Positions 46,108 to 57,343 of a DNA stretch of 64,000 nucleotides are shown here, one piece after another. The notes beneath the pieces were generated by a model. It did no database searches. It saw only the letters and a program-made list of their open reading frames with translations, and was not told where the DNA came from. This DNA is from Onchidella celtica (Eukaryota > Mollusca > Gastropoda > Systellommatophora > Onchidiidae): assembly GCA_963931925.1 (NCBI GenBank), contig OZ007579.1:49844619-49908618 (forward strand). Direction: 5' to 3'. Every line of letters begins with the position of its first letter. Within the stretch, counting starts at the first letter, position 1. The position numbers and the translations under genes were made by a program.

Positions 46108-47479
46108 TGTTACAGGGCGGGTATTATGAGTTATTGGTGTTATGACTGCATTTCAAGTCGAGAGGCATTTACTAACTAATCCCTCGTACCATGCCACACA
46201 CCAAGAACAATCCGAATAAGTTTCATGAACAGACCTGCAGGGCCACAAATTTAATTACCTTAAATTTCCTAACAATTTCGTCTAGGTCTATTACATACTA
46301 AAAGACAACATCAGCAGCATCAAATGAAAATTCAATAATATGTCACTAGAAGTCTCCTCTAGATTCCTATAAGATTAAGTTCATTCTGACTCACTAACAA
46401 TTTAAGTATTAATTACCTATCTCTCAAATATAGTCTGCCTACTATCTATCAAGCAATATACTAATGTCCCTGGCGACAATGTCATCTCAGCTATTTGTGC
46501 CTACCGCTTATAATGGATCAAGCTCGTCAATACAAACTGACGTAGTTAAGTCTATTAGATCTACTCTAGGATGGGCTGGCAATCCCCAGCCTCATCCAGA
46601 CAAATCAATCTCAATTCACAGATGTGTATGCCAAACATTCATACTCGTTGCAAGTCAATATAATTCTTTGTCTTGCATTCTTGGGTAGCACTCCTAGCAT
46701 ATGCGGCAATCCTGTCCTACTGGATAAATGAGGTTCAGCTCCTCGTTCATTGCTGAATAATCAAAGGACAAACACTTACACTTGGTCCCTGGTAAGGAAA
46801 ACCAGGGAACAGTAGACAACAGCAGTGGGCATATATCATTCAAGCATATGGCTTCATCTCAATGCCTATAATGGACTAGACATGAATCAACAGTCTTATG
46901 ATTCTTCAGGCAGAATCGTGCCGACGCCTGCACAGATTGGAATTTTCTGTATGGAGTAATGAACATAGGTATGGCTACGCTTTTATACTGTGCAGCCACC
47001 TGCAAATTACCGTCCAAATGCCTAGATTTGATTGGTGCATCCATGCGAGCTCAGCTCGCAGTATTAATAGATTCTACGTGGGAGTTGGTCACGGCCTTGT
47101 ACTAAAAACAGACAAGGTCAAATTAAAATGTCAAAACCATTACTGAAATCTCTAAACCCTCGTGCTTTCTACATTTTATGTACGAATTTCTGAACGCGAC
47201 TAAGCGTCTTAAACTATCTATCCTTATTCACCCCTTCTCTTCCCTTGTAAGTGTTCATCAAAATCACGGGGTCGAGAATTGCACTGTCACTCCTAACTTA
47301 TCCATTTATTCTATCTTGCCCCACTTTCTTTCCATCTCTAAGAAAAAGTGTTTCAAAAACAAACTGTTCACGAGAACAGTTCAAGGACAAGTTACGCTGG
47401 TTATAATCAACGAGACCGTGCAAACTCAAGTCTTCGCAAGTCGTGACCCAGCACGACAATTATAACATTAACCTTGACA
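46108..47479 (-). repeat. Family E LTR, minus orientation (E2 5' LTR)
   Basis: 1,372 bp, TGTTACAGG...ACCTTGACA as read on plus. Its outer end at 47479 abuts AACTA (47480-47484), the reverse complement of TAGTT at 57062-57066 next to the other E2 LTR. Same length as the 3' LTR after removal of its nested insert. Confidence 0.87.
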
Positions 47480-49440
47480 AACTATACTTTTTTGCTAGAT
47501 GTGTAATGAGCTGTTAGATTGTGTTTGAGATTGAACTATGTTCATTTCCCAGCTGTATACTCCTTAGTGTGGAGCAGCCTAGATATTTTTTTTGTAAAGT
47601 GTATTACTGTGAAAATTATTATTGAGTGCTGCTACGCTTTATGAGTCAGTAAATTATCTGATTAGGTGCTACCTCTGATTGTATGAAAGCGAGACCGACC
47701 AAATTGAATTTGTTTTCACCGGTATCCTTTAGGAACCGTAGTCCTGGATAGGCGCACTTAAAGAGTGCATAGTACTATACCTTTTTCTATACCCTAATTT
47801 AGATAGACTTGCCAGAATTTCAGTAGTGGATGATATCTATGTAATATCTATGATTGTGATTACCGTAAATTATGCAGTCGAATGTTGTATTATGATTATA
47901 TGGCCCGTCAGGCCTGAACACTAATAACCCTGTGTTGCTTAGTCATTGTGGTATGAATGTTTCGCGTGTGAGTCAACTATATCCACCAAAATCCCTCGTC
48001 GACATCTGGAGGGGACTTATACAATAACCCAATTATCACCAAATCCCACTTCTGACACATGAGACGTAAATATTGTTTGGTTGACCAATACTGATAATAC
48101 ACGAGGTACATGATTTAGTCTTATACTCGTATAGACAAATATGATACACAATGTAATAACATTACTAATGTAATATAATTCACTGATGTTGCAGCTGCTA
48201 TCACGAGCCGCATGAGCTCTTTTTTTCTGTTAGTCATGAGTTGGTTTATTTTGAGAGAATATGAAACGCGTTTAGTTATTAATCGAGCCACGGATTTCGT
48301 GATGAGGGATGTGTGAGTGAAGTTTGTAAACATTAAGTTAACCTTTTGATTTTGGTATGCGTGTGAGATTTTCTTGTTTACATAGTAGGATTGTAGAAGT
48401 TCGAGCGTAGGTTTTTGAGTTGTGTACATATCCTTTTGAGAAAGCAGTTAGGGTTAACTGAAAGACAAACTTGTGTTTGTCGTGGCTAGGTCCTTGATCG
48501 TCCAATCGGGAGGGAGACCCTTAGTAACCATCGGGGGGTATAAAAGCTAACACACGTACTAAGAACAGTGGATTCATATTTCGAGCATTTGGCGAAAGGA
48601 CGAGTCACGGGGGCCTCCTACCTGAGTGGAGATGACAGACAGAAAGATTCGCACTGTGAGAGACCTGGACAGTGAAGAAGCCTTTGTGCACCAGGCTTAA
48701 GTGTGCACATCGCTTACATTGGACTCTCTCGCTCGCAAAACCATAGCGAGCGAGGAAATGGTGAGATCCCTAGTATGTGTTCGTGCCAGGAACTGTGACA
48801 GTTTTTCCGTCACCCCATTGTGACGAATAGAAGGACATTGACTATACTTTTACTAGATGTGTAATGAGCTATTAGATTGTGTTTGAGATTGAACTATGTT
48901 CATTTCCCAGCTGTATACTTCTTAGTGTGGAGCAGCATAGATATTTTGTAAAATGTATTACTGTGAAAATTATTAGTGAGTGCTACTACGCTTTATGAGT
49001 CAGACAATTTCTGATTAGGTGCTATTACTGATTGTATGAAAGCGAGACCGACCAAATTGAATTTGTTTACACCGGTGTCCTTTAGGAACCGTAGTCCTGG
49101 ATAGGCGCACTTAAAGAGTGCATAGTACAATACTTTCTTTCTATACCCTATTTTAGATAGACTTGCTGGACTCTCGGTAGTCGATGACTTTTATGTAATA
49201 TCTATGATTGTGATTACCGTAAATTATGCAGTCGAATGTTGTATTATGATTATATGGCCCGTCAGGCCTGAACATCAGTAATCCTGTGTTGCTTAGTTAT
49301 TGAGGTATGAATGTTTCGGGTGTGAGTCAACGAGCTGTGTTCACATCTACTATATCCACCAAATCCCACCTCTGACATCTGGAGGGGACACATACAATAA
49401 CGCATTTATCTCCAAAATCCCTCGTTGACATCTACCCTAA
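47480..49440 (+). repeat. Repeat family X: two direct copies around a 0.8-kb segment
   Basis: A stretch of about 550 bp from 47485 is repeated at 48842-49430 (TAGATGTGTAATGAGCT..., GCGAGACCGACCAAATTG..., CTTAAAGAGTGCATAGTA...). The second copy starts with TGTGACAG (48794), and the missing start of the first copy is found inverted at 57067-57112. The segment between (48050-48790) carries a strong promoter. It may be an LTR element or a large LTR in tandem, but I could not fix its ends. Confidence 0.55.
48502..48546 (+). promoter_or_regulatory. CCAAT-TATA core promoter in repeat X
   Basis: CCAAT at 48502-48506 and TATAAAAG at 48539-48546. Likely drives transcription of the X repeat toward the right. 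Confidence 0.5.
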
Positions 49441-49847
49441 TTCCACCTTTCTCGACCACGATTGGCTAAAACGATCCCGACTGATGGCAGCTATTTTCAG
49501 ACACTCTTAGACTTCCGGGCTGTTATCCAATCAGAAAATCTACAGAACTATGGGCGTTCTGTTTGCCATAGCGTCTGGTGCTGATTGGATCTTAATGACG
49601 AACAGTCCCACCCCTCCACCTCTCGGGCATCTGGAAAACATGGTGTGGGGGAAGGTCCCCACGGGTGTGGTCTACAAGGAGAAGGTAAGACATATCTTGA
49701 CAATTACCATATGTGCGATGGGCTTACTGCAGGGAGACAAAACAAAGATGATTGTATTTTACTTTTTTACTACTTTTAATTCAAAATTACCTGAAACTTG
49801 AATCAACACAATCGGTCGATACAAAAGCCATTGGACTGGAGTCGTTG
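49441..49847. other. Fragmented repeat, no gene called
   Basis: Ends with the reverse of the dispersed repeat seen at 40140-40345. A frame at 49550-49684 followed by GTAAGA resembles an exon with donor, but no family is recognised. Right junction 49847/49848 is the other proposed inversion breakpoint. Confidence 0.35.
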
Positions 49848-52800
49848 AATTTCTGAAATACATTGAATCTGCCAAGGCCCTGGGTATACCAGAAGAAGAA
49901 CGCGCCTCGTGGTGCGAACGACAAATACAGCAGGACCGAGACCGAGAGTATCGAAAAGAAGCAAGAGAGAGAGAAAAAGAAGAAAGAGAAAGAGAGACAG
50001 AAAAAGAAGAAAGAGAAAGAGAAAAAGAAAGAGAGAGAAAAGGAAAGAGAAAGAGAACGAGAAAAAGAAGCAAGAGAAAGAGAAAAAGATGCTGTGGAGC
50101 GAGAACAGAGGAAGCGTGAGATAACGTTAAAGAAATTAGAGCTCGAGTCCTTTCTAACCCCCACTTCGTCATTTCTTACACCGCGGGATTTTCCGAATCG
50201 AAGTAATTTATCCCCGCGTCGAGGATACCAGAGCCATTCTCTTTACGAGCCTCGTCCATATTATCGTGGCAACTATCCAGGCCAACAATATAACCGGCCT
50301 CAGGGACCGCCGCGACGAGTGCATTTTGATAATAATCATGATTATGATAGACCGCAGAGTCTGCCTTATCGTGGAAACGATCCTCATCGTATTATGTGTT
50401 TTAGGTGTAATAGGGTAGGCCACATACAAAAATTTTGTAACGTCAAAATGGAAGCGGCGAATGCCTGCTCTGTTAAATCTACACCTTATGAGACTGACGG
50501 TCATTCTAAATCTTCATCGCAATCAAAAGCTATTCCAGTCATGTCCGCCCTACATGAACTGGGTGAATTAACATTTTACCAGGGCCGTGTGAACGCGATT
50601 CGCGCTTCCGTTCTACGTGACTCCGGATGCACGACTATCGGCGTTCGGCAGTCACTAGTCCGTCCAACACAATTTTTGGATAAGGATGTAACTTGTATTA
50701 CTTTTGGCGGATCTGTAGAGCGATTCCGTCTTGCAGAAGTTTATATTGATACACCTTTTCTCACAGGTATTGTTACCGCATGTGTACTGCCTAATCCGGT
50801 GGCTGATTTAATCATAGGGAATGTACCTCAAGTAATAAAGTTTCCTATCGGTAACTTGGAAATTTGGACTGAGGATGAGAGTGTTGCTTGTGCGACAACA
50901 CGCCTACAATCGAGTCGACGAGCAGACAGTGCATTAAGTAACCCTACTATTGAAGTCAACATAACGTCTAGTGCATTCCATGATGAGCAACATTCAGACC
51001 CCACATTGAAACATTTGTTTACTAAAGTTGATCCTACAGCGCCGGATACCTCTAAGTTTCTTATTAAAGATGACTTATTATATCGTAATTTTCGGAATAA
51101 GCGAGAGGCCATTATGCAGCTTGTAGTACCAAGATCTTTTCGTCGCGACATTATTCGTCTCGCGCATGACACTTCCTTGGCGGGTCACCAAGGAAAGGCC
51201 AGAACTAAGTCTCGAATACTATCGCAATTTTTTTGGCCCAGTATTTACGCAGATGTAAACCGGTTCGTATCAACATGTGACGTATGTCAGAGACGTACTC
51301 CTAAAGGGAGAGCATCGCGGGCTCCTCTGCAGGAGATGCCTATGGTCTCCAGACCATTTGAGCGGGTTGCCGCAGATATAGTTGGTCCTCTACACAAGTC
51401 AGACAGAGGACATCGCTTCATACTTTCTGTCATTGACTACGCAACCCGTTGGCCAGAGCCATTCCACTAAAAGACATTTCAGCCGATCATGTGGCTGAAG
51501 CCCTTATTACTATTTTTTCGCGTCTTGGATTTCCGGTTGAAATTTTATCGGACAGAGGTACACAGTTTACCTCTGAGCTTTTAAAGAAAGTCTTGGAATT
51601 GGTAGGGATTAAACAAAGGTTGACATCTCCATACCACCCACAGTCTAATGGCTGCTGTGAACGATGGAATGCTACCATGAAAGCTATGCTTGCGCGGGTT
51701 TCGGCCGACAAGCCGAGTGATTGGGATCGACAACTCCCCGCTATTCTCTTTGCATACCGAGAACTACCGAACGCATCGACGGGTTTTTCCCCCTTCGAAT
51801 TATTGTATGGTCGCAAGCCGCGTGGTCCAATGGCCATACTCCGTGATTTATTCGCCGGATCAGACACCGACGACAACGATACGCGGTCTGCATATCAATA
51901 CGTTGTAGACTTGCGACATCGAATTCTTAATGCATGTCAGCTCGCACAAAAATCTTCGGCTGCGCATGCGAGTCTTTATAAACTATATCGTGATCAGGGT
52001 AGCCGATTGCGAACCTTGGCCGTCGGAGACCAAACTCTTGTTCTCCTTCCGGAGACGAAAAATAAACTCCTTCTTACATGGAAGGGACCTTTTAAAGTCC
52101 TAAAGAGACTTTCTCGAGTAAATTATCTTATCAAGATTCGGGGACAGGACAAAGTGTTCCATATAAATATGTTAAAGCAGTACCTGTCCGACGATGATAA
52201 TCGTCAGAATAATCGCCGAAATGTGGTTGCTCAGGCCAATGCGGCCTTAGTTTCAGTTGACGATGATGATCCTATTAAGATAGAGCATTCAATCCCCGCA
52301 CTTCAATCTTCTGAAAACACTTCGGATGTGCATATAAATCCAGATCTGTCTGAATCGCAAAGACAAGATATAAGAGATTTGCTTAACGAGTTTACTACGG
52401 TCTTTACTGATCTACCAGGTAATACTTCATTGGTACAGCATGTTATAAGATTAAAGACGGATATACCCGTCTTTGTTAAACCATACCCGCGTCCGCTGCA
52501 CGCACAGGAGACTATAATAACCGAGGTACGTAACATGTTTCACCTGGGAGTGATAGAGCGATCGACGAGCCCATATAACTCACCCATCGTCTTAGTGAAA
52601 AAAAAAGATGATACAGTGCGTTTTTGTATTGACTATCGTAAACTTAATGAGGTTACGATATATGACGCTGAACCGATTCCCAACCAGGAGAATCTTTTTG
52701 CGCAGTTAGCGAGGGCAACGATTTTTTCTAAAATTGACCTTTCCAAAGGCTATTGGCAAATTCCGCTTGATGAGAATAGCAAGCAATATACCGCTTTTCA

Positions 52801-53719
52801 GACCCCGTTGGGTCTTATGCAGTGGCGCTATATGCCTTTCGGATTAGTTACAGCCCCTGCCACTTTCGCGCGTATGATGACAATATTGCTCCAGAGTATG
52901 AATTCCGTGTTGTCGTATTTTGACGACATTTGTATTTATGAAACCAATTGGTCGGGCCACCTCGCAGCCCTACGTCAAGTTTTTATTGCTCTTCGTCGAG
53001 CTGGCCTTAAGGCGAAACCCAGTAAAGTGTTTTTAGGATACAATGAAATTAATTTTCTGGGCCATACAATTGCCCACAGCGTTCAGACTCCTGATGACAA
53101 GAAGATAACTACCATCTTAAAGCTCCAAGCCCCTCGAACTAAGAAAGAAGTTCGTAGTTTATTGGGCTTTCTTAATTATTATAGGAAGTTCATTCCAAAT
53201 TTTTCTTCGCTTACAGCTCCGTTGTCGGACCTCACAAGAAAGAATTTTCCTAATAAAGTGAAATGGACAACCGAATGTACGGATACACTTCGTACCGTTC
53301 AACGATTGTTTTCGACTTCCCCCATTCTCATACTGCCAGATATAAACCAAATATTTATTGTCCGCACTGATGCGTCGGACAAGGGATTAGGAGCTGTGTT
53401 GTTACAGGAACGAGACGATACCTTGCGGCCATGTCTATACGCCAGCCGCAAGTTGCTAGATAGGGAATGCCGCTATGCAATTATCGAGCGAGAGTGCCTC
53501 GCTATCATTTTTGCTGTAAAAGCATTTTCGCGATATCTACTCATGTCCGAGTTTATAATTGAAACGGACCATCGTCCGTTGTTATTCTTGAAGGCTAACA
53601 GGGCTAAAAATGCTCGATTAACGAGGTGGAGTCTTGCACTCCAGGAATACCGGTTTGTTATCCGGGCTATCCCTGGCGGTGACAATTCCCAAGCTGATGT
53701 TTTGTCACGTCTAATTTAG
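49848..53719 (+). pseudogene. E2 gag-pro-int-RT-RNaseH, one frameshift
   Basis: First frame 49863-51470, second 51449-53719. Order: Lys/Arg/Glu coiled coil, RGG/YRP-rich linker, CCHC knuckle CFRCNRVGHIQKFC (from residue 179), protease RDSGCTTIG (Asp 253), and integrase H2C2 (HDTSLAGH...CDVCQR). The integrase core has its first Asp at 51375-51377 (AADIVGPL), then SDRGTQFTSE and HPQSNGCCERWN. A GPY/F-like segment follows (TWKGPFKVLKRL, KVFHINMLKQY), then RT (SPIVLVKKKDD, SKIDLSKGYW, SYFDDI), RNase H (RTDASDKGLG, IERECLAIIF, ETDHRPL) and a final SQADVLSRL. One missing base near 51458 shifts frame inside integrase. The start is truncated: the first bases match E1 from GAATTTCTGAAATAC on. There is no capsid domain. 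Integrase lies before RT, as in Gmr1-type elements. Confidence 0.9.
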
Positions 53720-54380
53720 TTCCCTATTAAAGAGTGTTGTGTCTTGTGTTGGGGTTGGATAGTTCTTTTCCCCCTCAATTCTAGACGGTGGATGGATTCA
53801 CATTTATCTTGTTCATTACTTTATGAACCATTTTTACAATCCTTTTTTGTGAATATCCTCTTTCCACCAGCGTCATTCCGGACTGTGACCTGAACTTCTG
53901 ACAAACCTGACGCCCTTGTCAGCGGGTCAATGAGATGGAGACATGGCAAACCAAGCTACCAGAGCTACTGCTGCCATTGGATACCACAGTATTTTAATTA
54001 ACAATATATTGTTTGTGAATGTGTATATAAGCAGCAATTATGTGTGTTGACTAGATAATTATGAGCCTATTCCTTCAGGAAGGCCTGATTGTTTGATTGT
54101 AGTTATACTTTAATCCAGCAGTATACAGTGATATACTCATTGTTATTATAAATGTTCATGAGAAGTTTGATTGTGTGCAGTAAGAATGTTTCGATAGACT
54201 AGATTCTATAGAACGTGGCATCAATAATTGTATGCTTTTTGTCCATCCGATATGCACGTTCTTAGTTAGATTTTTTTGTTCTCAAGCTTAAGGCTGACTT
54301 TTCTACAGTAGTACTTGAGCCCCCACCACAATAATTTTGTGGTTTCTTCGATGCTATCGTGTAAATTTTTCTTAAAATTT
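53720..54380 (+). other. 3' untranslated region of element E2
   Basis: About 660 bp between the RNase H stop and the polypurine tract. No ORF with a recognisable domain, so no env-like gene. Confidence 0.6.
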
Positions 54381-54396
54381 CCACTGGGGTGGGGGA
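54381..54396 (+). other. Polypurine tract of element E2
   Basis: ACTGGGGTGGGGGA lies directly before the LTR start TGTCC at 54397. Confidence 0.65.
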
Positions 54397-57061
54397 TGTC
54401 CAGGTTAATGTTATAATTGTCGTGCTGGGTCACGACTTGCGAAGACTTGAGTTTGCACGGTCTCGTTGATTATAACCAGCGTAAATTGTCCTTGAACTGT
54501 TCTCGTGAACAGTTTGTTTTTGAAACACTTTTTCTTAGAGATGGAAAGAAAGTGGGGCAGGAGAATAAATGGATAAGTTAGGAGTGACAGTGCAATTCTC
54601 GACCCCGTGATTTTGATGAACACTTACAAGGGAAGAGAAGGGGTGAATAAGGATAGATAGTTTAAGACGCTTAGTCGCGTTCAGAAATTCGTACATAAAA
54701 TGTAGAAAGCACGAGGGTTTAGAGATTTCAGTAATGGTTTTGACATTTTAATTTGACCTTGTCTGTTTTTAGTACAAGGCCGTGACCAACTCCCACGTAG
54801 AATCTATTAATACTGCGAGCTGAGCTCGCATGGATGCACCAATCAAATCTAGGCATTTGGACGGTAATTTGCAGGTGGCTGCACAGTATAAAAGCGTAGC
54901 CATACCTATGTTCATTACTCCATACAGAAAATTCCAATCTGTGCAGGCGTCGGCACGATTCTGCCTGAAGAATCATAAGACTGTTGATTCATGTCTAGTC
55001 CATTATAGGCATTGAGATGAAGCCATATGCTTGAATGATATATGCCCACTGCTGTTGTCTACTGTTCCCTGGTTTTCCTTACCAGGGACCAAGTGTAAGT
55101 GTTTGTCCTTTGATTATTCAGCAATGAACGAGGAGCTGAACCTCATTTATCCAGTAGGACAGGATTGCCGCATATGCTAGGAGTGCTACCCAAGAATGCA
55201 AGACAAAGAATTATATTGACTTGCAACGAGTATGAATGTTTGGTATACACATCTGTGAATTGAGATTGATTTGTCTGGATGAGGCTGGGGATTGCCAGCC
55301 CATCCTAGAGTAGATCTAATAGACTTAACTACGTCTGTTACGAGTTGGGTATTAAGGAATTATAGGTGTTACGACTGCATTTAAAAATCGAGAGGTTTTT
55401 AGGAATTACTCATTCATACCCATGCCACATACTAATAACAATCTGAATGGTTTTTATCGGGACCTGCAGGGCCACAAATTTATTTACTTAATATTCCCTA
55501 ACAATTTCGTCTAGCTCTTACATATTAAAAAGACAACATCAGCAGCATCAAATGAAAAGTCAATTATATGTCACTAGAAGACTCCTCTAGATTCCTAAAG
55601 GATTATATCATTCTGTCTCACTCACAATTTAAGTATTACTTATCTACTATCTAACACATAATATTCTAATGTCTCAGACGACAATGTTACCTCATTTATT
55701 TGTGCCTACCGCTTGTAATGGATCAAACTCGTCAATACAAACTGATGTAGTTAAGTTAGATCTAGATCTGCTCTAGGATGGGCTGGCAATCCACAGCCTC
55801 ATCCAGACACATCAATTTCAATTTACAAATGTGTATGCCAGACATTCATGCTAGATCTAGTTGCAAGCTAATATACATGGAAGTCTTGCATTCTTCGGTA
55901 GCACTCCTACTGGAAAATTAAGGTCAGCTTCACGTTCATTGTTGAATCAACAGGCAGACACTTACACTTGGTCCCTGATCAGAAATCAGGGAACCGGAGA
56001 TAACAGCAGTGGATAATTTTCACAAATAGCATATGGTCTCATTTCAGTGTCTATAAAGGACATAGACATGAATATAACAGTCTTCTGATTCTTCTGGCAG
56101 AATCCCGCCGACCGCCTGCACAGATGGATATTTCTGCATGGAGTGAAGAACATCAGTATGGCTACGCTTATATACTGTGCGGCCAGCTGCAAATTACCGT
56201 CCAAATGCCTGGATTTGATTGGTGCATCCATTCCGAGCTCAGCTCGTAGTATTAATAGATCCACATGGAAGTCGGTCACGGCCTTGTACCAGAAACAGAC
56301 AAGGTCGAATTAACATGTCAAAACCATTACTAAAATCACTAAACCCTCGTGCTTTCTACGTTTTATGTACGAATTTACTATCTCCCTTTTCTCACCCCTG
56401 TTAGAGTTCATCAAAATCACGGGGTCGAGAACTGCACCGTCACTGCTAACTTATCCATTTATTCTATCTTGCCCCACTTTCTTTCCATCTCTAAGCAAAA
56501 GCGTTACAAAAACAAACTGTTCACGAAAACAGTTCAAGGACATTTCCGCTGGTTAAAACAACGAAACCGTGACAAAAAAAAAACAAGTCGTGACCCAGCA
56601 CGACAATTACAAGATTATCCTGACAACGTCAGTTTGTATTGACGAGCTTGATCCATTATAAGCGGTAGGCACAAATAGCTGAGATGACATTGTCGCCAGG
56701 GACATTAGTATATTGCTTGATAGATAGTAGGCAGACTATATTTGAGAGATAGGTAATTAATACTTAAATTGTTAGTGAGTCAGAATGAACTTAATCTTAT
56801 AGGAATCTAGAGGAGACTTCTAGTGACATATTATTGAATTTTCATTTGATGCTGCTGATGTTGTCTTTTAGTATGTAATAGATCTAGACGAAATTGTTAG
56901 GAAATTTAAGGTAATTAAATTTGTGGCCCTGCAGGTCTGTTCATGAAACTTATTCGGATTGTTCTTGGTGTGTGGCATGGTACGAGGGATTAGTTAGTAA
57001 ATGCCTCTCGACTTGAAATGCAGTCATAACACCAATAACTCATAATACCCGCCCTGTAACA
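54397..57061 (+). repeat. Family E LTR (E2 3' LTR) with nested solo LTR
   Basis: Segments 54397-55335 and 56631-57061 make a 1.37-kb LTR with CCAAT (54839-54843) and TATAAAAG (54887-54894), ending CTGTAACA. It is followed by TAGTT (57062-57066). The nested LTR lies at 55336-56625. Confidence 0.88.
55336..56625 (-). mobile_element. Solo LTR of family E nested in an E LTR
   Basis: 1,290 bp, TGTTACGAG...ATCCTGACA, flanked by ACGTC (55331-55335 and 56626-56630). The interrupted target matches the intact E2 5' LTR sequence. More diverged than the host LTR. Confidence 0.9.
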
Positions 57062-57066
57062 TAGTT

Positions 57067-57135
57067 AATGTCCTTCTCTTAGTGACAATGGGGTGACGGA
57101 AAAACTGTCACAGTTCCTGCCACTAACACATACGA
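57067..57135 (-). repeat. Start of repeat X, inverted
   Basis: Reverse complement of 48770-48841 (including TGTGACAG and the GTATGTGTT block), cut at TAGTT where E2 inserted. It is the missing left end of the X copy at 47485. Confidence 0.75.
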
Positions 57136-57178
57136 ATTATTGTGGAAATGTCACGCAGAGCTAAAATTAGGGACAATA

Positions 57179-57204
57179 TGACGTCATAGACCGTCGCCAT
57201 TTTC
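57179..57204 (+). promoter_or_regulatory. Putative SERINC promoter elements (CRE, YY1-like)
   Basis: A perfect CRE, TGACGTCA at 57179-57186, and GCCATTTTC at 57196-57204, a YY1-type motif common near start sites of TATA-less genes. They lie about 140-165 bp upstream of the SERINC ATG. Repeat X and the E2 LTR end only about 45 bp upstream. Confidence 0.5.
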
Positions 57205-57343
57205 TCCAGTTGGATAATTGTAAACAAAGGGTGTTGAAATCGCTCATCATCACGCGGATATACCTGACATTGTCTTCTACTGAGTCAAATTGGAGTCATA
57301 GTTGTAGAAACAGTTAAGCCCATTTGTAGGGAACTCAGTTACG

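Noticed and set aside
48794..49377. Repeat X copy 2 as a solo LTR (TGTGACAG...TCTGACA)
   Set aside because: The 5-bp flanks GGAAC and TCTGG do not match, and similarity to copy 1 continues past both ends.
49550..49801. Exon-like frame before GTAAGA
   Set aside because: No known protein similarity could be recognised and the region is a mosaic of repeats at an inversion breakpoint.
49863..50160. Arg/Glu-rich N terminus as a microsatellite artefact
   Set aside because: The flanking MNLPRP-frame and the GAG-coiled-coil layout are shared by E1, E2 and in style by B, so it is a true Gag part despite its low complexity.
53720..54380. env-like third gene in element E2
   Set aside because: No long ORF, signal peptide or membrane segment is present after RNase H.
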